From CAZVWH01 sp964631175 (lineage in GTDB: Bacteria; Planctomycetota; Phycisphaerae; Sedimentisphaerales; Anaerobacaceae), in assembly GCA_964631175.1 (NCBI GenBank), contig CAZVWH010000033.1, forward strand, positions 1-28,966: a stretch of 28,966 nucleotides of DNA. The letters run 5' to 3'. Positions 7,874 to 15,551 of the stretch are shown here, piece by piece. The notes under the pieces are model-generated. The model was not told the DNA's origin. It did not search any database and worked only from the letters and a program-made list of their open reading frames with translations. Both the position numbers and the translations under genes were made by a program. Every line of letters starts with the position of its first letter. Position 1 is the stretch's first letter.

Positions 7874-9187
7874 ATGAACGTACCAAATTTCAAAAGCATT
7901 CTGCAAAAACTAAGCGTTCTCGGGCATAACTCATCGCTGCTGGTAGCAATTATCATCACAGTAGTTGCTATAGTTCTTTTTATTCCTACACAGTTGGTCA
8001 GCAGCAAACTCAAGAAACAGATAGAAAATGAAAGTCTTCAAAAAGCAAGAACAGTTCAGAATATAGATGCCCTTTCGCGTGAGCAGTGGAAAGTGGAGGC
8101 CAAATACGAGCAATCTTATGCCAACGATGCCAATCAGATAAAACTTTTAGCCGAGCAAAGCTCTAAAAGGCAATTGCTAAGCTATAAGATATTTCCTAAG
8201 CCGACAGATGTGTCAGCGTTGATCTTCGAGGAATTTGGCAGGCACTTTCGCGAGAGAATAGAGCAGAAAATCACACAAATAAACAGCACTAATTGTCCCA
8301 GTGATGCCGAGCTGCAAAGAAGTCTGCAGAGCTCATCTGCGCGCAGCCGCATCAGAGGTAGAAGTCCATATTCAACAAGAAGCTCATCTCCATACGGCCG
8401 GAGTCCCAGAGCAAGCTCGTTTAGTAGATTAAACGATATTGATTCTACAATAATGGACGAGATTTGCACAGAGAAGGCGAAATCAGGTTTAGTTTACGCC
8501 CATCCTGCTGAAGTGAGCGGATACGAATACTGGGCAGAATACGAGCATCCCGGTAGAGAGCAGGCCATTAAGGACTGCTGGTATTGGCAATTGGGATGCT
8601 GGGTTATCGAGGATGTTATCGATACCATAGCAGCTTGTAATGCCGACTCAAAAAGTGTTCTTACTTCGCCAGCCAAGCGTCTATTGAGGGTAGGTTTTTC
8701 TTTGCGAGAAGGAAGATTTAGAAGAGCATCGTCGCGGCGCAGCAGAAGTAAGTCCAGAACCTCAAAATCATCAGCGGATGAAGAGCCCAGCTATATTCTT
8801 TCGCTTCAGGATGGACTTACTCAACCCTCCACCGGCCGCTTTAGTGAGGGTGATATTGATGTCATACATTTTAATCTCGTTGTTGTTGTTAGCGCTGATG
8901 CGGTACTGTCTTTCATGCAGGAACTTTGCAGTGCCAAAGAACATAAGTTCAAAGGGTGGGATGGACAGCTTGAGCAGCCGAAAATCTACAGGCATAACCA
9001 GATAACGATTTTAGAGAGTAATATCAGTCCTATCAGTCCGGAAGATCCAGCTCATTCTCTCTATCGTTACGGCGAAGATGCGGTCGTAGAGCTGGATCTA
9101 ATTTGCGAATATATATTCAATAAGGCCGGCTATGAACAGATCAAACCTGATGTGATAAAAGAGGAACTAAAGCCGGAAGAAAAGTAA
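7874..9187 (+). CDS. PilO-like bitopic inner-membrane protein with Arg/Ser-rich linkers
   Basis: A 437-residue protein with a short cytoplasmic start, one membrane helix (about residues 20-42, SSLLVAIIITVVAIVLFIP), a charged coiled-coil-like helix (about 44-98) and a soluble part that should lie in the periplasm. The C-terminal block VIHFNLVVVVSADAVLSFMQEL...ITILESNI...VELDLICEYIF (about 320-420) has the strand-helix-strand pattern of the PilO/GspM ferredoxin-like fold. Size, topology and position after PilM/PilN support a PilO-like role, but I see no diagnostic motif. Two Arg/Ser-rich tracts (about 156-186 and 277-300) look disordered and are not usual in PilO. GGTGAG sits just ahead of ATG 7874. 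Confidence 0.7.
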   Translation: MNVPNFKSILQKLSVLGHNSSLLVAIIITVVAIVLFIPTQLVSSKLKKQIENESLQKARTVQNIDALSREQWKVEAKYEQSYANDANQIKLLAEQSSKRQLLSYKIFPKPTDVSALIFEEFGRHFRERIEQKITQINSTNCPSDAELQRSLQSSSARSRIRGRSPYSTRSSSPYGRSPRASSFSRLNDIDSTIMDEICTEKAKSGLVYAHPAEVSGYEYWAEYEHPGREQAIKDCWYWQLGCWVIEDVIDTIAACNADSKSVLTSPAKRLLRVGFSLREGRFRRASSRRSRSKSRTSKSSADEEPSYILSLQDGLTQPSTGRFSEGDIDVIHFNLVVVVSADAVLSFMQELCSAKEHKFKGWDGQLEQPKIYRHNQITILESNISPISPEDPAHSLYRYGEDAVVELDLICEYIFNKAGYEQIKPDVIKEELKPEEK

Positions 9188-9296
9188 TTGGGCCCACCGG
9201 ATGGGCAAATATTGAGAGGGCCAGAGGTATAAGTGGTTAATTAACTAATTAACCATTTCGCCACAAGCGGACATAACCAATTGAAAGGTACAAGAA

Positions 9297-11594
9297 ATGT
9301 TTGCTAAAATCGGTAGTTTTTTCGAGGCGCATATTGAGAAGATAGTGTTTGCGCTTATAGGGCTGATGTGTGTCTGGCTTTTAATCTTCCATGTTCTTTT
9401 CAGTCCCAACACGGTCACCTACAGTAACGAGAAATTCAGTCCCAGCAAAATTGATAAGCACATACTGAAACAAACTAATGAGCTAAAGTACATACTGAAT
9501 CAGCCGCCTGAGCCTAAGCCGGATTATGTGTCGCGATTTACCGGTGCTTTGGACCCAAACGATCCTGTAAGAAAAGGGGTGTGGGGTGATTTGCAACATG
9601 GTTTTGACGGCTTATTTGCCTGTGCTATAAACGGCATTAGAACAGACTTGTCTATACCGCAACCACCGCCTATTTCGAGTCAGATAAGTGACGGAAAGCA
9701 ATACGCTCTCCAGCTAACTAACGGAGTTATTGGTGAAGTCACGGATGTGGCAGCCGAACACGTCAGAGCAGCAGCTTACGTCCCTACACAACCGGTTACT
9801 GAGGACGTTCCTTATGAAAAAGCAGCACTTGAGCCGGACGACCTCGATTTGGTAACAGTTGAGGCAAAGTTTGATGTTGCACAGCTTTACAGAATGTTTC
9901 ATGAAAGTTTCGACAGCGACTTTGTCCAAGAAGAATGGCGGGACCCATGCCTTGCGGCGCCGGTTTTTGCAGCGGTTCAATTACAGAGACAAGAGCAACT
10001 CGATAACGGCGGCTGGAGTGACTGGCTGACTGTTCCTCGAAGTAAGATTGACACTCGTAAAAGGATATTTGAAATTGTTGAAAATATTGAAGATTTACCA
10101 CCTGGCGGAATTGCGGTTCGATTACTGCAATTCAACGAGCCGGATGTAAGAACGGATCTATTACAGCCACAATCTTATCAGATTGCATCTGCGAATGAGG
10201 AATGGTTTCCTCCCTCGTTACATAGCAAGTTTCTGGAACTGAAGAAGAAGGAAAAAACAGAGCAAAAACGAGAGGAGATGCAGGCGAGAAAAGAGGAAGC
10301 GGAACGTCAGCGCGAACAGGGAATTGACGAGCGACGTGGTGGTATCGGTGCCGGAAGGTCTGGTGTCGGAACAAACTACGAGGGCTATGGCGGTAGCTCC
10401 ACCACGGGACTTCGTGGCACAAGAGGTAGTAGATCAAGAAGACCTCGGTCAGGCCGTACGACCGGCCGAACCGATACAGGGGCTTACAGCGATACGGGCT
10501 TGCCCGGCGGTGGACGCGGAGCAGCGGGCCCTTATGCTGATAGAGGATCAGCCGGTAGGAGTCAATCCAGCCGTGGTGGAACCAGAGCTAGCCGCTCAAG
10601 GCGCGCAGATGAACGCAACCTTGAGATGGACTACGAGATGGCCATAGAGGGCAGAGATGCTCGCACAAAACCATCATCAGATGACATTTTTTTTGAATTT
10701 GAAGATTTGTTGATTACCGCGTGGACCGACCTATCCAAAATGCGTGAGCCTTTGGTATTTTGGGCACTTGATGACACGGTTGAGCCGGGCAAGACTTACC
10801 GATATAGAGTTCGGTTAGGCGTTTATAATCCGATTGCCGGCACCAATAAGTTCAAACCGCAAAGTAAAACTTACAAAGATAAGGTTATTTTATGGAGTGA
10901 GTTTTCCGACATCACCAAGCCGGTAGATACTCCCAGGATGTTGTATCTTTTTGCAAAGGATGTACAACAAGCCGCAAAGATGGTCACGATTCAGGTCTCA
11001 AAGTTCGTATTGGGTTACTGGTATAGTGAAGACTTCGCAGTCAGGCAAGGTGAAGTTATAGGTAAGCCCATAGAGTTAGAGGATGACGAGGGACGAAGGA
11101 AGATGGACGAAGGACGATTTATGACTCGCGGCTCGTTTTCTCGCGGCTCACCTCTCGCTGCTCGTGGGCTGTGGTCCCAAGACAGAGGTCTGGGCGGCAC
11201 GGCAGAGCCTGAGAGTATCGATTATAGTACCGATGCGGTTCTAGTCGATGCCGTTGAGGTTAGTGATTGGCACGATCCCAGCGGAGCGTACGCCTCCGGC
11301 GGAGCAGAGAATCTGCGCGTGAGACACTATTTTGATATGCTCTACAGCTTTGATGGAACAACTCTAAATCGCATGGCAATTTCAAATGAGAATTGGCCGC
11401 AAAAATTGCAGACCGCATTTAACCAGATAAGACGCTTGCAAAAAGAGCCTAAAGAACCTTTGAAGGCCTTTAGAAGCGGAGCGGGCGGTAGACGCCGTAG
11501 CAGACAGCGTCCCGGTATGGACATTTACGAGAGACCCGAAGGTATGTCTGATGAATACGATATAATGCTTGAGGAAATGATGGGGCCGTATTAA
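9297..11594 (+). CDS. Large bitopic membrane protein of the pilus-like locus, function unknown
   Basis: A 765-residue protein with one membrane helix near the N-terminus (about residues 15-36, KIVFALIGLMCVWLLIFHVLF) and the rest probably periplasmic. After a mixed region there is a Lys/Glu-rich helix (about 310-340), then about 100 residues rich in Gly, Arg and Ser (about 343-440), then a strand-rich segment PGKTYRYRVRLGVYNPIAG (about 498-516) that looks like an immunoglobulin/fibronectin-type strand pattern. The C-terminus is acidic and Met-rich (EYDIMLEEMMGPY), echoing the Met-rich stretch in the PilM fusion. A heptamer repeat tract sits in frame at 11091-11118. By position it could take the PilP or another platform role, but I recognise no family. 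AAAGG precedes ATG 9297; the 109-bp gap to the previous gene permits co-transcription. Confidence 0.7.
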   Translation: MFAKIGSFFEAHIEKIVFALIGLMCVWLLIFHVLFSPNTVTYSNEKFSPSKIDKHILKQTNELKYILNQPPEPKPDYVSRFTGALDPNDPVRKGVWGDLQHGFDGLFACAINGIRTDLSIPQPPPISSQISDGKQYALQLTNGVIGEVTDVAAEHVRAAAYVPTQPVTEDVPYEKAALEPDDLDLVTVEAKFDVAQLYRMFHESFDSDFVQEEWRDPCLAAPVFAAVQLQRQEQLDNGGWSDWLTVPRSKIDTRKRIFEIVENIEDLPPGGIAVRLLQFNEPDVRTDLLQPQSYQIASANEEWFPPSLHSKFLELKKKEKTEQKREEMQARKEEAERQREQGIDERRGGIGAGRSGVGTNYEGYGGSSTTGLRGTRGSRSRRPRSGRTTGRTDTGAYSDTGLPGGGRGAAGPYADRGSAGRSQSSRGGTRASRSRRADERNLEMDYEMAIEGRDARTKPSSDDIFFEFEDLLITAWTDLSKMREPLVFWALDDTVEPGKTYRYRVRLGVYNPIAGTNKFKPQSKTYKDKVILWSEFSDITKPVDTPRMLYLFAKDVQQAAKMVTIQVSKFVLGYWYSEDFAVRQGEVIGKPIELEDDEGRRKMDEGRFMTRGSFSRGSPLAARGLWSQDRGLGGTAEPESIDYSTDAVLVDAVEVSDWHDPSGAYASGGAENLRVRHYFDMLYSFDGTTLNRMAISNENWPQKLQTAFNQIRRLQKEPKEPLKAFRSGAGGRRRSRQRPGMDIYERPEGMSDEYDIMLEEMMGPY
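11091..11118 (+). repeat. In-frame heptamer array (GGACGAA type) inside the third pilus-locus gene
   Basis: Four 7-mers in a row, GGACGAA, GGAAGAT, GGACGAA, GGACGAT, code for a Glu/Asp/Arg/Lys-rich patch (DEGRRKMDEGRF). CTCGCGGCTC occurs twice just downstream. The word family resembles the intergenic GACAGAN array at 13162. Confidence 0.65.
11291..11304. repeat. GC mini-palindrome inside a coding region
   Basis: CGCCTCCGGCGGAG within the third pilus-locus gene, read as AYASGGAE. It is followed by CAGAG, as in the copy at 22903. Confidence 0.6.
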
Positions 11595-11635
11595 ATAGAT
11601 AAAAAGACGGAAAACAGAGGACAGAAGTCATAGAA

Positions 11636-11726
11636 CCAGCTTTGACGGGACAGAGAGCAGATTATTTCTGTTTTCTGTCCCTTTGACTGCGCTCAGGTCA
11701 AACTTTGTCGAAGGGACAGGCTTGCG
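11636..11726. repeat. Cluster of dispersed repeats between the pilus locus and ahcY
   Basis: CCAGCTTTGACGGGACAG (11636-11653) reappears inverted at 16952-16969 with one mismatch. GGGACAGA (11647-11654) pairs with TCTGTCCC (11674-11681). Next come CGCTCAGGTCAAAC and TTGTCGAAGGGACAGGCTTG, a word family also found at 19486-19536 and 26444-26478. The rest of the 309-bp spacer to ahcY holds no gene; a TATAAT at 11817-11822 lacks a convincing -35. Confidence 0.65.
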
Positions 11727-11903
11727 TCTTTAATATTTAATTCAGATGGTAAGCTGAAACTTTTCCTATTTATTCTCTTTAGGTCTTTTTGAATTATTTT
11801 CTACCACGACTGTCGGATATAATTAAAAGAAATAAAAAGTTGCAAATTTACTATCTCTATTTTATGATTTGGCGTTTCTATATGTCTGTGAAAGGATCTA
11901 TAA

Positions 11904-13163
11904 ATGAAGCATGATGTAGCTCGTCTAAATTTGGCACCGGAGGGAAAAAAACGCATTTTATGGGCGGATAATGATATGCCGGTTCTGGCAGCGATACGTA
12001 AGAGGTTTTCAAAAAGCAAGCCGTTGAAAGGTACGAACGTCTCTGCCTGTTTACATATCACCGCAGAAACGGCTAATCTCGCTCGAACCTTGTCAGATGC
12101 CGGCGCAAATGTCGTACTCTGCGCATCTAATCCGCTATCGACCCAGGACGATGTGGCTGCATCGTTGGTGAGGGATTTCAATATAGCGGTGTTTGCCATC
12201 CTTGGAGAAAATCGCAGCACCTATTACAAGCATATCAACCAGGCTTTAGATAATAAGCCGGTTATTACATTTGATGACGGTGCTGATTTGGTCAACGAGC
12301 TGCACACACGAAGAACCAAAGATGCAGGTCGGATTATTGCGAGTATGGAAGAGACCACTACCGGCGTTATTCGTCTGCGGGCGATGGAAAAGATGAGACT
12401 TTTAAGGTTTCCGGTCATCGCGGTAAACGATGCTGCAACCAAACATCTCTTCGACAATCGCTACGGTACGGGCCAGTCAACGGTTGATGGTATCATTCGC
12501 GCGACCGATTTGCTGATGGCCGGCAAAAAGGTTGTAGTAGCAGGATATGGCTGGTGTGGTCGAGGCTTTGCTATGCGGGCGAGGGGCATGGGAGCTATTG
12601 TTATCATTACCGAAGTCGAGTCCATTAGAGCCCTGGAGGCAGCTATGGATGGTTTCGCTGTTATGCCGATGAAAGAAGCGGCGAAGGTTGGACAGCTCTT
12701 CCTAACACTGACCGGCAATAAAAATGTCATTCGGGCTGAACACTTTCGCTTGATGACCGATGGCGCGGTGGTTGCCAACAGCGGGCATTTCAACGTGGAA
12801 ATTGACATACCTGCTTTGAAAAAACTCAGCAAAAAAGTTAAACGTCAGGTACGTAAACACGTTGATGAGTACGTGCTGAAAAATAATAAACGGATTTTTC
12901 TTCTCTGTGAAGGCAGACTTATAAACCTTGCGGCTGCCGAGGGACATCCAGCCAGCGTGATGGATATGAGCTTCGCGACTCAGGCCCTGGAGGCTGAATA
13001 CATAATAAAAAGAAAAGGTAAGCTGGCTGTAGCAGTTCACGATGTCCCCGTGGAGATAGAGCAGCAGGTAAGCAGACTAAAGCTGAAATCAATGTCGATC
13101 GATATAGACAAACTTACGGCTGAACAAGTTGAGTATTTAGCCACCAGCAGTGAAGGGACATGA
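11904..13163 (+). CDS. ahcY: Adenosylhomocysteinase (S-adenosylhomocysteine hydrolase)
   Basis: A 419-residue cytoplasmic enzyme that hydrolyses S-adenosylhomocysteine to adenosine and homocysteine using tightly bound NAD, relieving product inhibition of methyltransferases. Visible motifs are HITAET (His51), the NPLSTQDDVAA block, MEETTTG (about 148-154), the Lys180/Asp184 region AATKHLFDNRYGTGQS, and the NAD fingerprint GYGWCGRG (Gly214-x-Gly216-x-x-Gly219). HPASVMDMSFATQAL is near the C-terminus. The protein ends LTAEQVEYLATSSEGT and lacks the longer insertions and PDHYRY tail of the eukaryotic/proteobacterial form, so it is the short type also found in archaea and Thermotoga. AAAGGATC precedes ATG 11904. 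Its stop codon TGA (13161-13163) is entered by a heptamer array. I saw no SAH riboswitch upstream. Confidence 0.96.
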   Translation: MKHDVARLNLAPEGKKRILWADNDMPVLAAIRKRFSKSKPLKGTNVSACLHITAETANLARTLSDAGANVVLCASNPLSTQDDVAASLVRDFNIAVFAILGENRSTYYKHINQALDNKPVITFDDGADLVNELHTRRTKDAGRIIASMEETTTGVIRLRAMEKMRLLRFPVIAVNDAATKHLFDNRYGTGQSTVDGIIRATDLLMAGKKVVVAGYGWCGRGFAMRARGMGAIVIITEVESIRALEAAMDGFAVMPMKEAAKVGQLFLTLTGNKNVIRAEHFRLMTDGAVVANSGHFNVEIDIPALKKLSKKVKRQVRKHVDEYVLKNNKRIFLLCEGRLINLAAAEGHPASVMDMSFATQALEAEYIIKRKGKLAVAVHDVPVEIEQQVSRLKLKSMSIDIDKLTAEQVEYLATSSEGT

Positions 13164-13259
13164 CAGAGGACAGATGACAGATGACAGAGGACAGAGGACA
13201 GAAGACAGAAGACAGAGGACAGAGGACAGAGGACAGATGACAGATGACAGAAAGCAGAA
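13162..13259 (+). repeat. Heptamer array: 13 consecutive GACAGAN units
   Basis: Thirteen perfect 7-bp units GACAGA(G/T/A) run without interruption from 13162 to 13252, followed by one degenerate unit. The variable seventh base gives the order G,T,T,G,G,A,A,G,G,G,T,T,A. The first unit begins on the second base of the ahcY stop codon. Related words (CTGTCCTCTG, GTCTTCTGTC) occur at 2963-2996, 11611-11681, 13309-13345 and 15406-15478. Confidence 0.92.
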
Positions 13260-13308
13260 GGATAGAGTTCAGAGCCACGAGCGTTAGCAAGTGAGAAATT
13301 GTAAAAAG

Positions 13309-13345
13309 ACAGAGGCAGATAATTTCTGTTTTCTGTCTTCTGTTT
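13309..13345. repeat. GACAGA...TCTGTC hairpin before the membrane-protein gene
   Basis: GACAGAGGCAGATAATTTCT and TTTTCTGTCTTCTG form a loose inverted repeat. The AGATAATTTCTGTTTTCTGTC core is nearly identical to 11659-11679. It forms the 5' leader of the gene starting at 13360. Confidence 0.6.
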
Positions 13346-13359
13346 ATAGCCGGACAGTC

Positions 13360-15405
13360 ATGGCTAAAAAAAACAAGCATATAAAAGCTCCCAAATCAGC
13401 GGCAAATGCAACAATGCGAAGTGCCTACTCCGCCGAAGCGGCTGCGAAGGCTGGAAGCTCTGTTGCCCGTCCCTTAGGGACTGCCAAGGATGAATCGCTA
13501 CGTAGCGCGAGGTCTTTTATGGCGGTCGGTCCTACGCTGCACTACAGCCATAAAAATGTGCAGAGATGCTGGCTGTTAGCTGTTATGGCGTTTGGCTTAA
13601 GCTGTCTTTTCTTTTCGAGGATAGTGAGCGGTTCGTTCTGGTCGTTTGATTTTCAAGCTGTAACAACACCTGCACTTTGGCGTCTTGACCGATTCATTAC
13701 CGAAGGCGTGAGCATCTTTGAATATCCGTGGCAGATTCTCGTATTGGGGCTGCTAATGGGTATTTTTGCTATTGTGCCGGTGCTAATGTCGCAGCTTTCG
13801 AGCTTTCAATACAGTCTTGTTTTCATCTTAGAGGTATTTTTCTTAGCCAATTTACCGGGCTTTGCTTTATGTCTTTTAGTAAGTTGTATTGCCGCAGCGT
13901 GCCGTCCTCTTCGTTTTCGCTCACGTTTTACTGCAATAGCATTATGCACAGCTCCTCAACTTATTTATTGGGGATGTTTCGGTGGTGCAAAAGCGGTGGA
14001 ACCTATTAAATGGGGATTTTCCTTTGCACCGTGGCTTTGCGCCTGGCTTATTGCTCTGTCGATAGCAGGATTAGTTCTTGGCATAGGCCATTTTACGCGT
14101 TATAAGCCGGGCTTAGTTTGGACATTTACCACTGTTTTCTTTTTACTGGCTGTCCTGACCTTCAAAATAAGAGTGGGCTTTGATGAATTAGACTATCAAC
14201 TCTATGTAGCTAAAAATAATCCGGAGCACGTGAGTGAATTTCATGACCACGGTATAATCGAAGCGCTGGACAAAACAATTAAGGACCCGACCATCAGAAA
14301 ATACTTAACTGGTTTCTTTTATCCTGACGAGCCAATACCACTACGAAAGGAGCTAAAAAAGGAATTACAGATTCAATTAAGTTACGACCGTTGGCCAAGC
14401 TGGTTTATCGTGCCAGACGAGTTAAAGTATCAGAGAAAAAAACAATGGCTCGATAGGCAATACGATTTGTTTATCGATCCCCCAAAATTCTGGTGGATGC
14501 CGAAATTACTTTACTCTGAGTTGAAAAGAAGGCGCTCTGCGAGCGACCGAATGCCTATAGCGCTTTACTATAAAGCACTTCTAAATGAGTATAAGCCTGA
14601 TATTCAACTTCTGGGGCAGAAGGAGCTCTTACATTTCTACAATGACTATCCACACCGTGAGTCTTTGCTGATATGGTATCGTCTTTATGATGATTTTCCC
14701 AAAAGCACCGAGTCGCTCGAAGCACGATGGCGTATTGCATGGCACTATGCAGGCCTGGCTTTATTTGAGCAGGCTGATAAGCTCCTTGCCGAGGCGCAAA
14801 CCATTCTCGCTGAGTTCGCTACCAGCGGAAAACTACCCAAACAAGAACAAATACAGGAGAACAGATTTTTCAGTCCGTTTCGCCCCCCTGCTGAGTCTGC
14901 GATGACGGTAGTTAAGCTAAGAGAGCTACAAAGAAAACTGGCTCAACTGCTTATTCTCATAGGACCAGAAAACCGAACTCAGCAAGCTAACTCAAAAAAG
15001 CGCCTGGCGGAATTTGCTATGTTGAATCCGCATAGCCAGGATTATTCAAGGCGCATCGAAGAGCTGCTGAAATCCACACAGGACGGGGATCCAAACGACC
15101 CGCTCCGCGACAATATTTTACTTGCCCGGGCCAAACTTATCGCCGATGAGCAACGTCGGGCCGAACAACTAACCAGGCTGCATAAAGAATTCCAAAATAC
15201 AGACGGTGGAATGCAGGCTCTATACGATCTGGCGCTACTGAAGATCGGGCTTTGGCGTCGGCAGGACAAGGCAAGCTTAGAGCAGAAGAAAAAGCGTTTG
15301 TCTGATGCCAGGGCAACTCTAATGAGTTTCATAAGCTTATACCCCGACAGTATTTATACACAACAGGTTCAAAAGAATCTGGATGGCCTACCGACGGCGG
15401 AATAA
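13360..15405 (+). CDS. Polytopic membrane protein with helical-repeat C-terminus, unknown function
   Basis: A 681-residue protein with five or six membrane helices between about residues 70 and 269 (for example WLLAVMAFGLSCLFF, ILVLGLLMGIFAIVPVL, FSFAPWLCAWLIALSIAGLVLGIG, LVWTFTTVFFLLAVLTF). About 410 mostly helical residues follow, with a TPR/BamD-like feel: FYNDYPHRESLLIWYRLYDDFPKSTESLEARWRIAWHYAGLALFEQADK and LYPDSIYTQQVQKNL resemble helix pairs of outer-membrane-lipoprotein TPRs. I do not recognise the family. ATG 13360 is preferred because the 23 codons upstream are repeat-derived. Residues 21-34 come from a dispersed repeat also found at 27929-27970. The stop is followed directly by a repeat hairpin. 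Confidence 0.75.
   Translation: MAKKNKHIKAPKSAANATMRSAYSAEAAAKAGSSVARPLGTAKDESLRSARSFMAVGPTLHYSHKNVQRCWLLAVMAFGLSCLFFSRIVSGSFWSFDFQAVTTPALWRLDRFITEGVSIFEYPWQILVLGLLMGIFAIVPVLMSQLSSFQYSLVFILEVFFLANLPGFALCLLVSCIAAACRPLRFRSRFTAIALCTAPQLIYWGCFGGAKAVEPIKWGFSFAPWLCAWLIALSIAGLVLGIGHFTRYKPGLVWTFTTVFFLLAVLTFKIRVGFDELDYQLYVAKNNPEHVSEFHDHGIIEALDKTIKDPTIRKYLTGFFYPDEPIPLRKELKKELQIQLSYDRWPSWFIVPDELKYQRKKQWLDRQYDLFIDPPKFWWMPKLLYSELKRRRSASDRMPIALYYKALLNEYKPDIQLLGQKELLHFYNDYPHRESLLIWYRLYDDFPKSTESLEARWRIAWHYAGLALFEQADKLLAEAQTILAEFATSGKLPKQEQIQENRFFSPFRPPAESAMTVVKLRELQRKLAQLLILIGPENRTQQANSKKRLAEFAMLNPHSQDYSRRIEELLKSTQDGDPNDPLRDNILLARAKLIADEQRRAEQLTRLHKEFQNTDGGMQALYDLALLKIGLWRRQDKASLEQKKKRLSDARATLMSFISLYPDSIYTQQVQKNLDGLPTAE
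13421..13516 (+). repeat. Dispersed repeat carried in frame in the membrane-protein gene
   Basis: Positions 13421-13462 match 27929-27970 at 39 of 42 bases (core CCGCCGAAGCGGCTGCGAAG). Next come two more palindromes, GTCCCTTAGGGAC (also at about 22486 and 23585) and CGCTACGTAGCG. The run codes for an Ala/Ser-rich stretch before the first membrane helix. Confidence 0.8.
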
Positions 15406-15473
15406 CAGAGGACTTGCAACAAAAGACAGAAATAACCTGTTCGCTTCTTCGGTTCTCTGCCTTCTGTCCTCTG
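15406..15473. repeat. Nested inverted repeat after the membrane-protein gene
   Basis: CAGAGGAC (15406-15413) pairs with GTCCTCTG (15466-15473), and GACAGAA (15425-15431) with TTCTGTC (15462-15468). The element begins on the base after the TAA stop. It could terminate transcription but lacks a T-run. Confidence 0.7.
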
Positions 15474-15551
15474 CAGAGAGAAGGATTGATTTTTCCCTTA
15501 TTATATGCTATCATAAATGTTAGATAAATATTTTTTTAAACTGAGAGAGAG

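Noticed and set aside
11595..11903. SAH riboswitch upstream of ahcY
   Set aside because: The spacer shows only dispersed repeats and AT-rich DNA; no SAH-aptamer-like conserved sequence was found.
13162..13259. CRISPR-like array
   Set aside because: Units are 7 bp with no spacers, and no cas gene is present; it is a simple heptamer array.
13114..13380. Minus-strand frame of 88 codons rich in CHLSSVLCPLSS
   Set aside because: It is the translation of the GACAGAN heptamer array and overlaps ahcY; such repeat-coded frames are a known annotation artefact.
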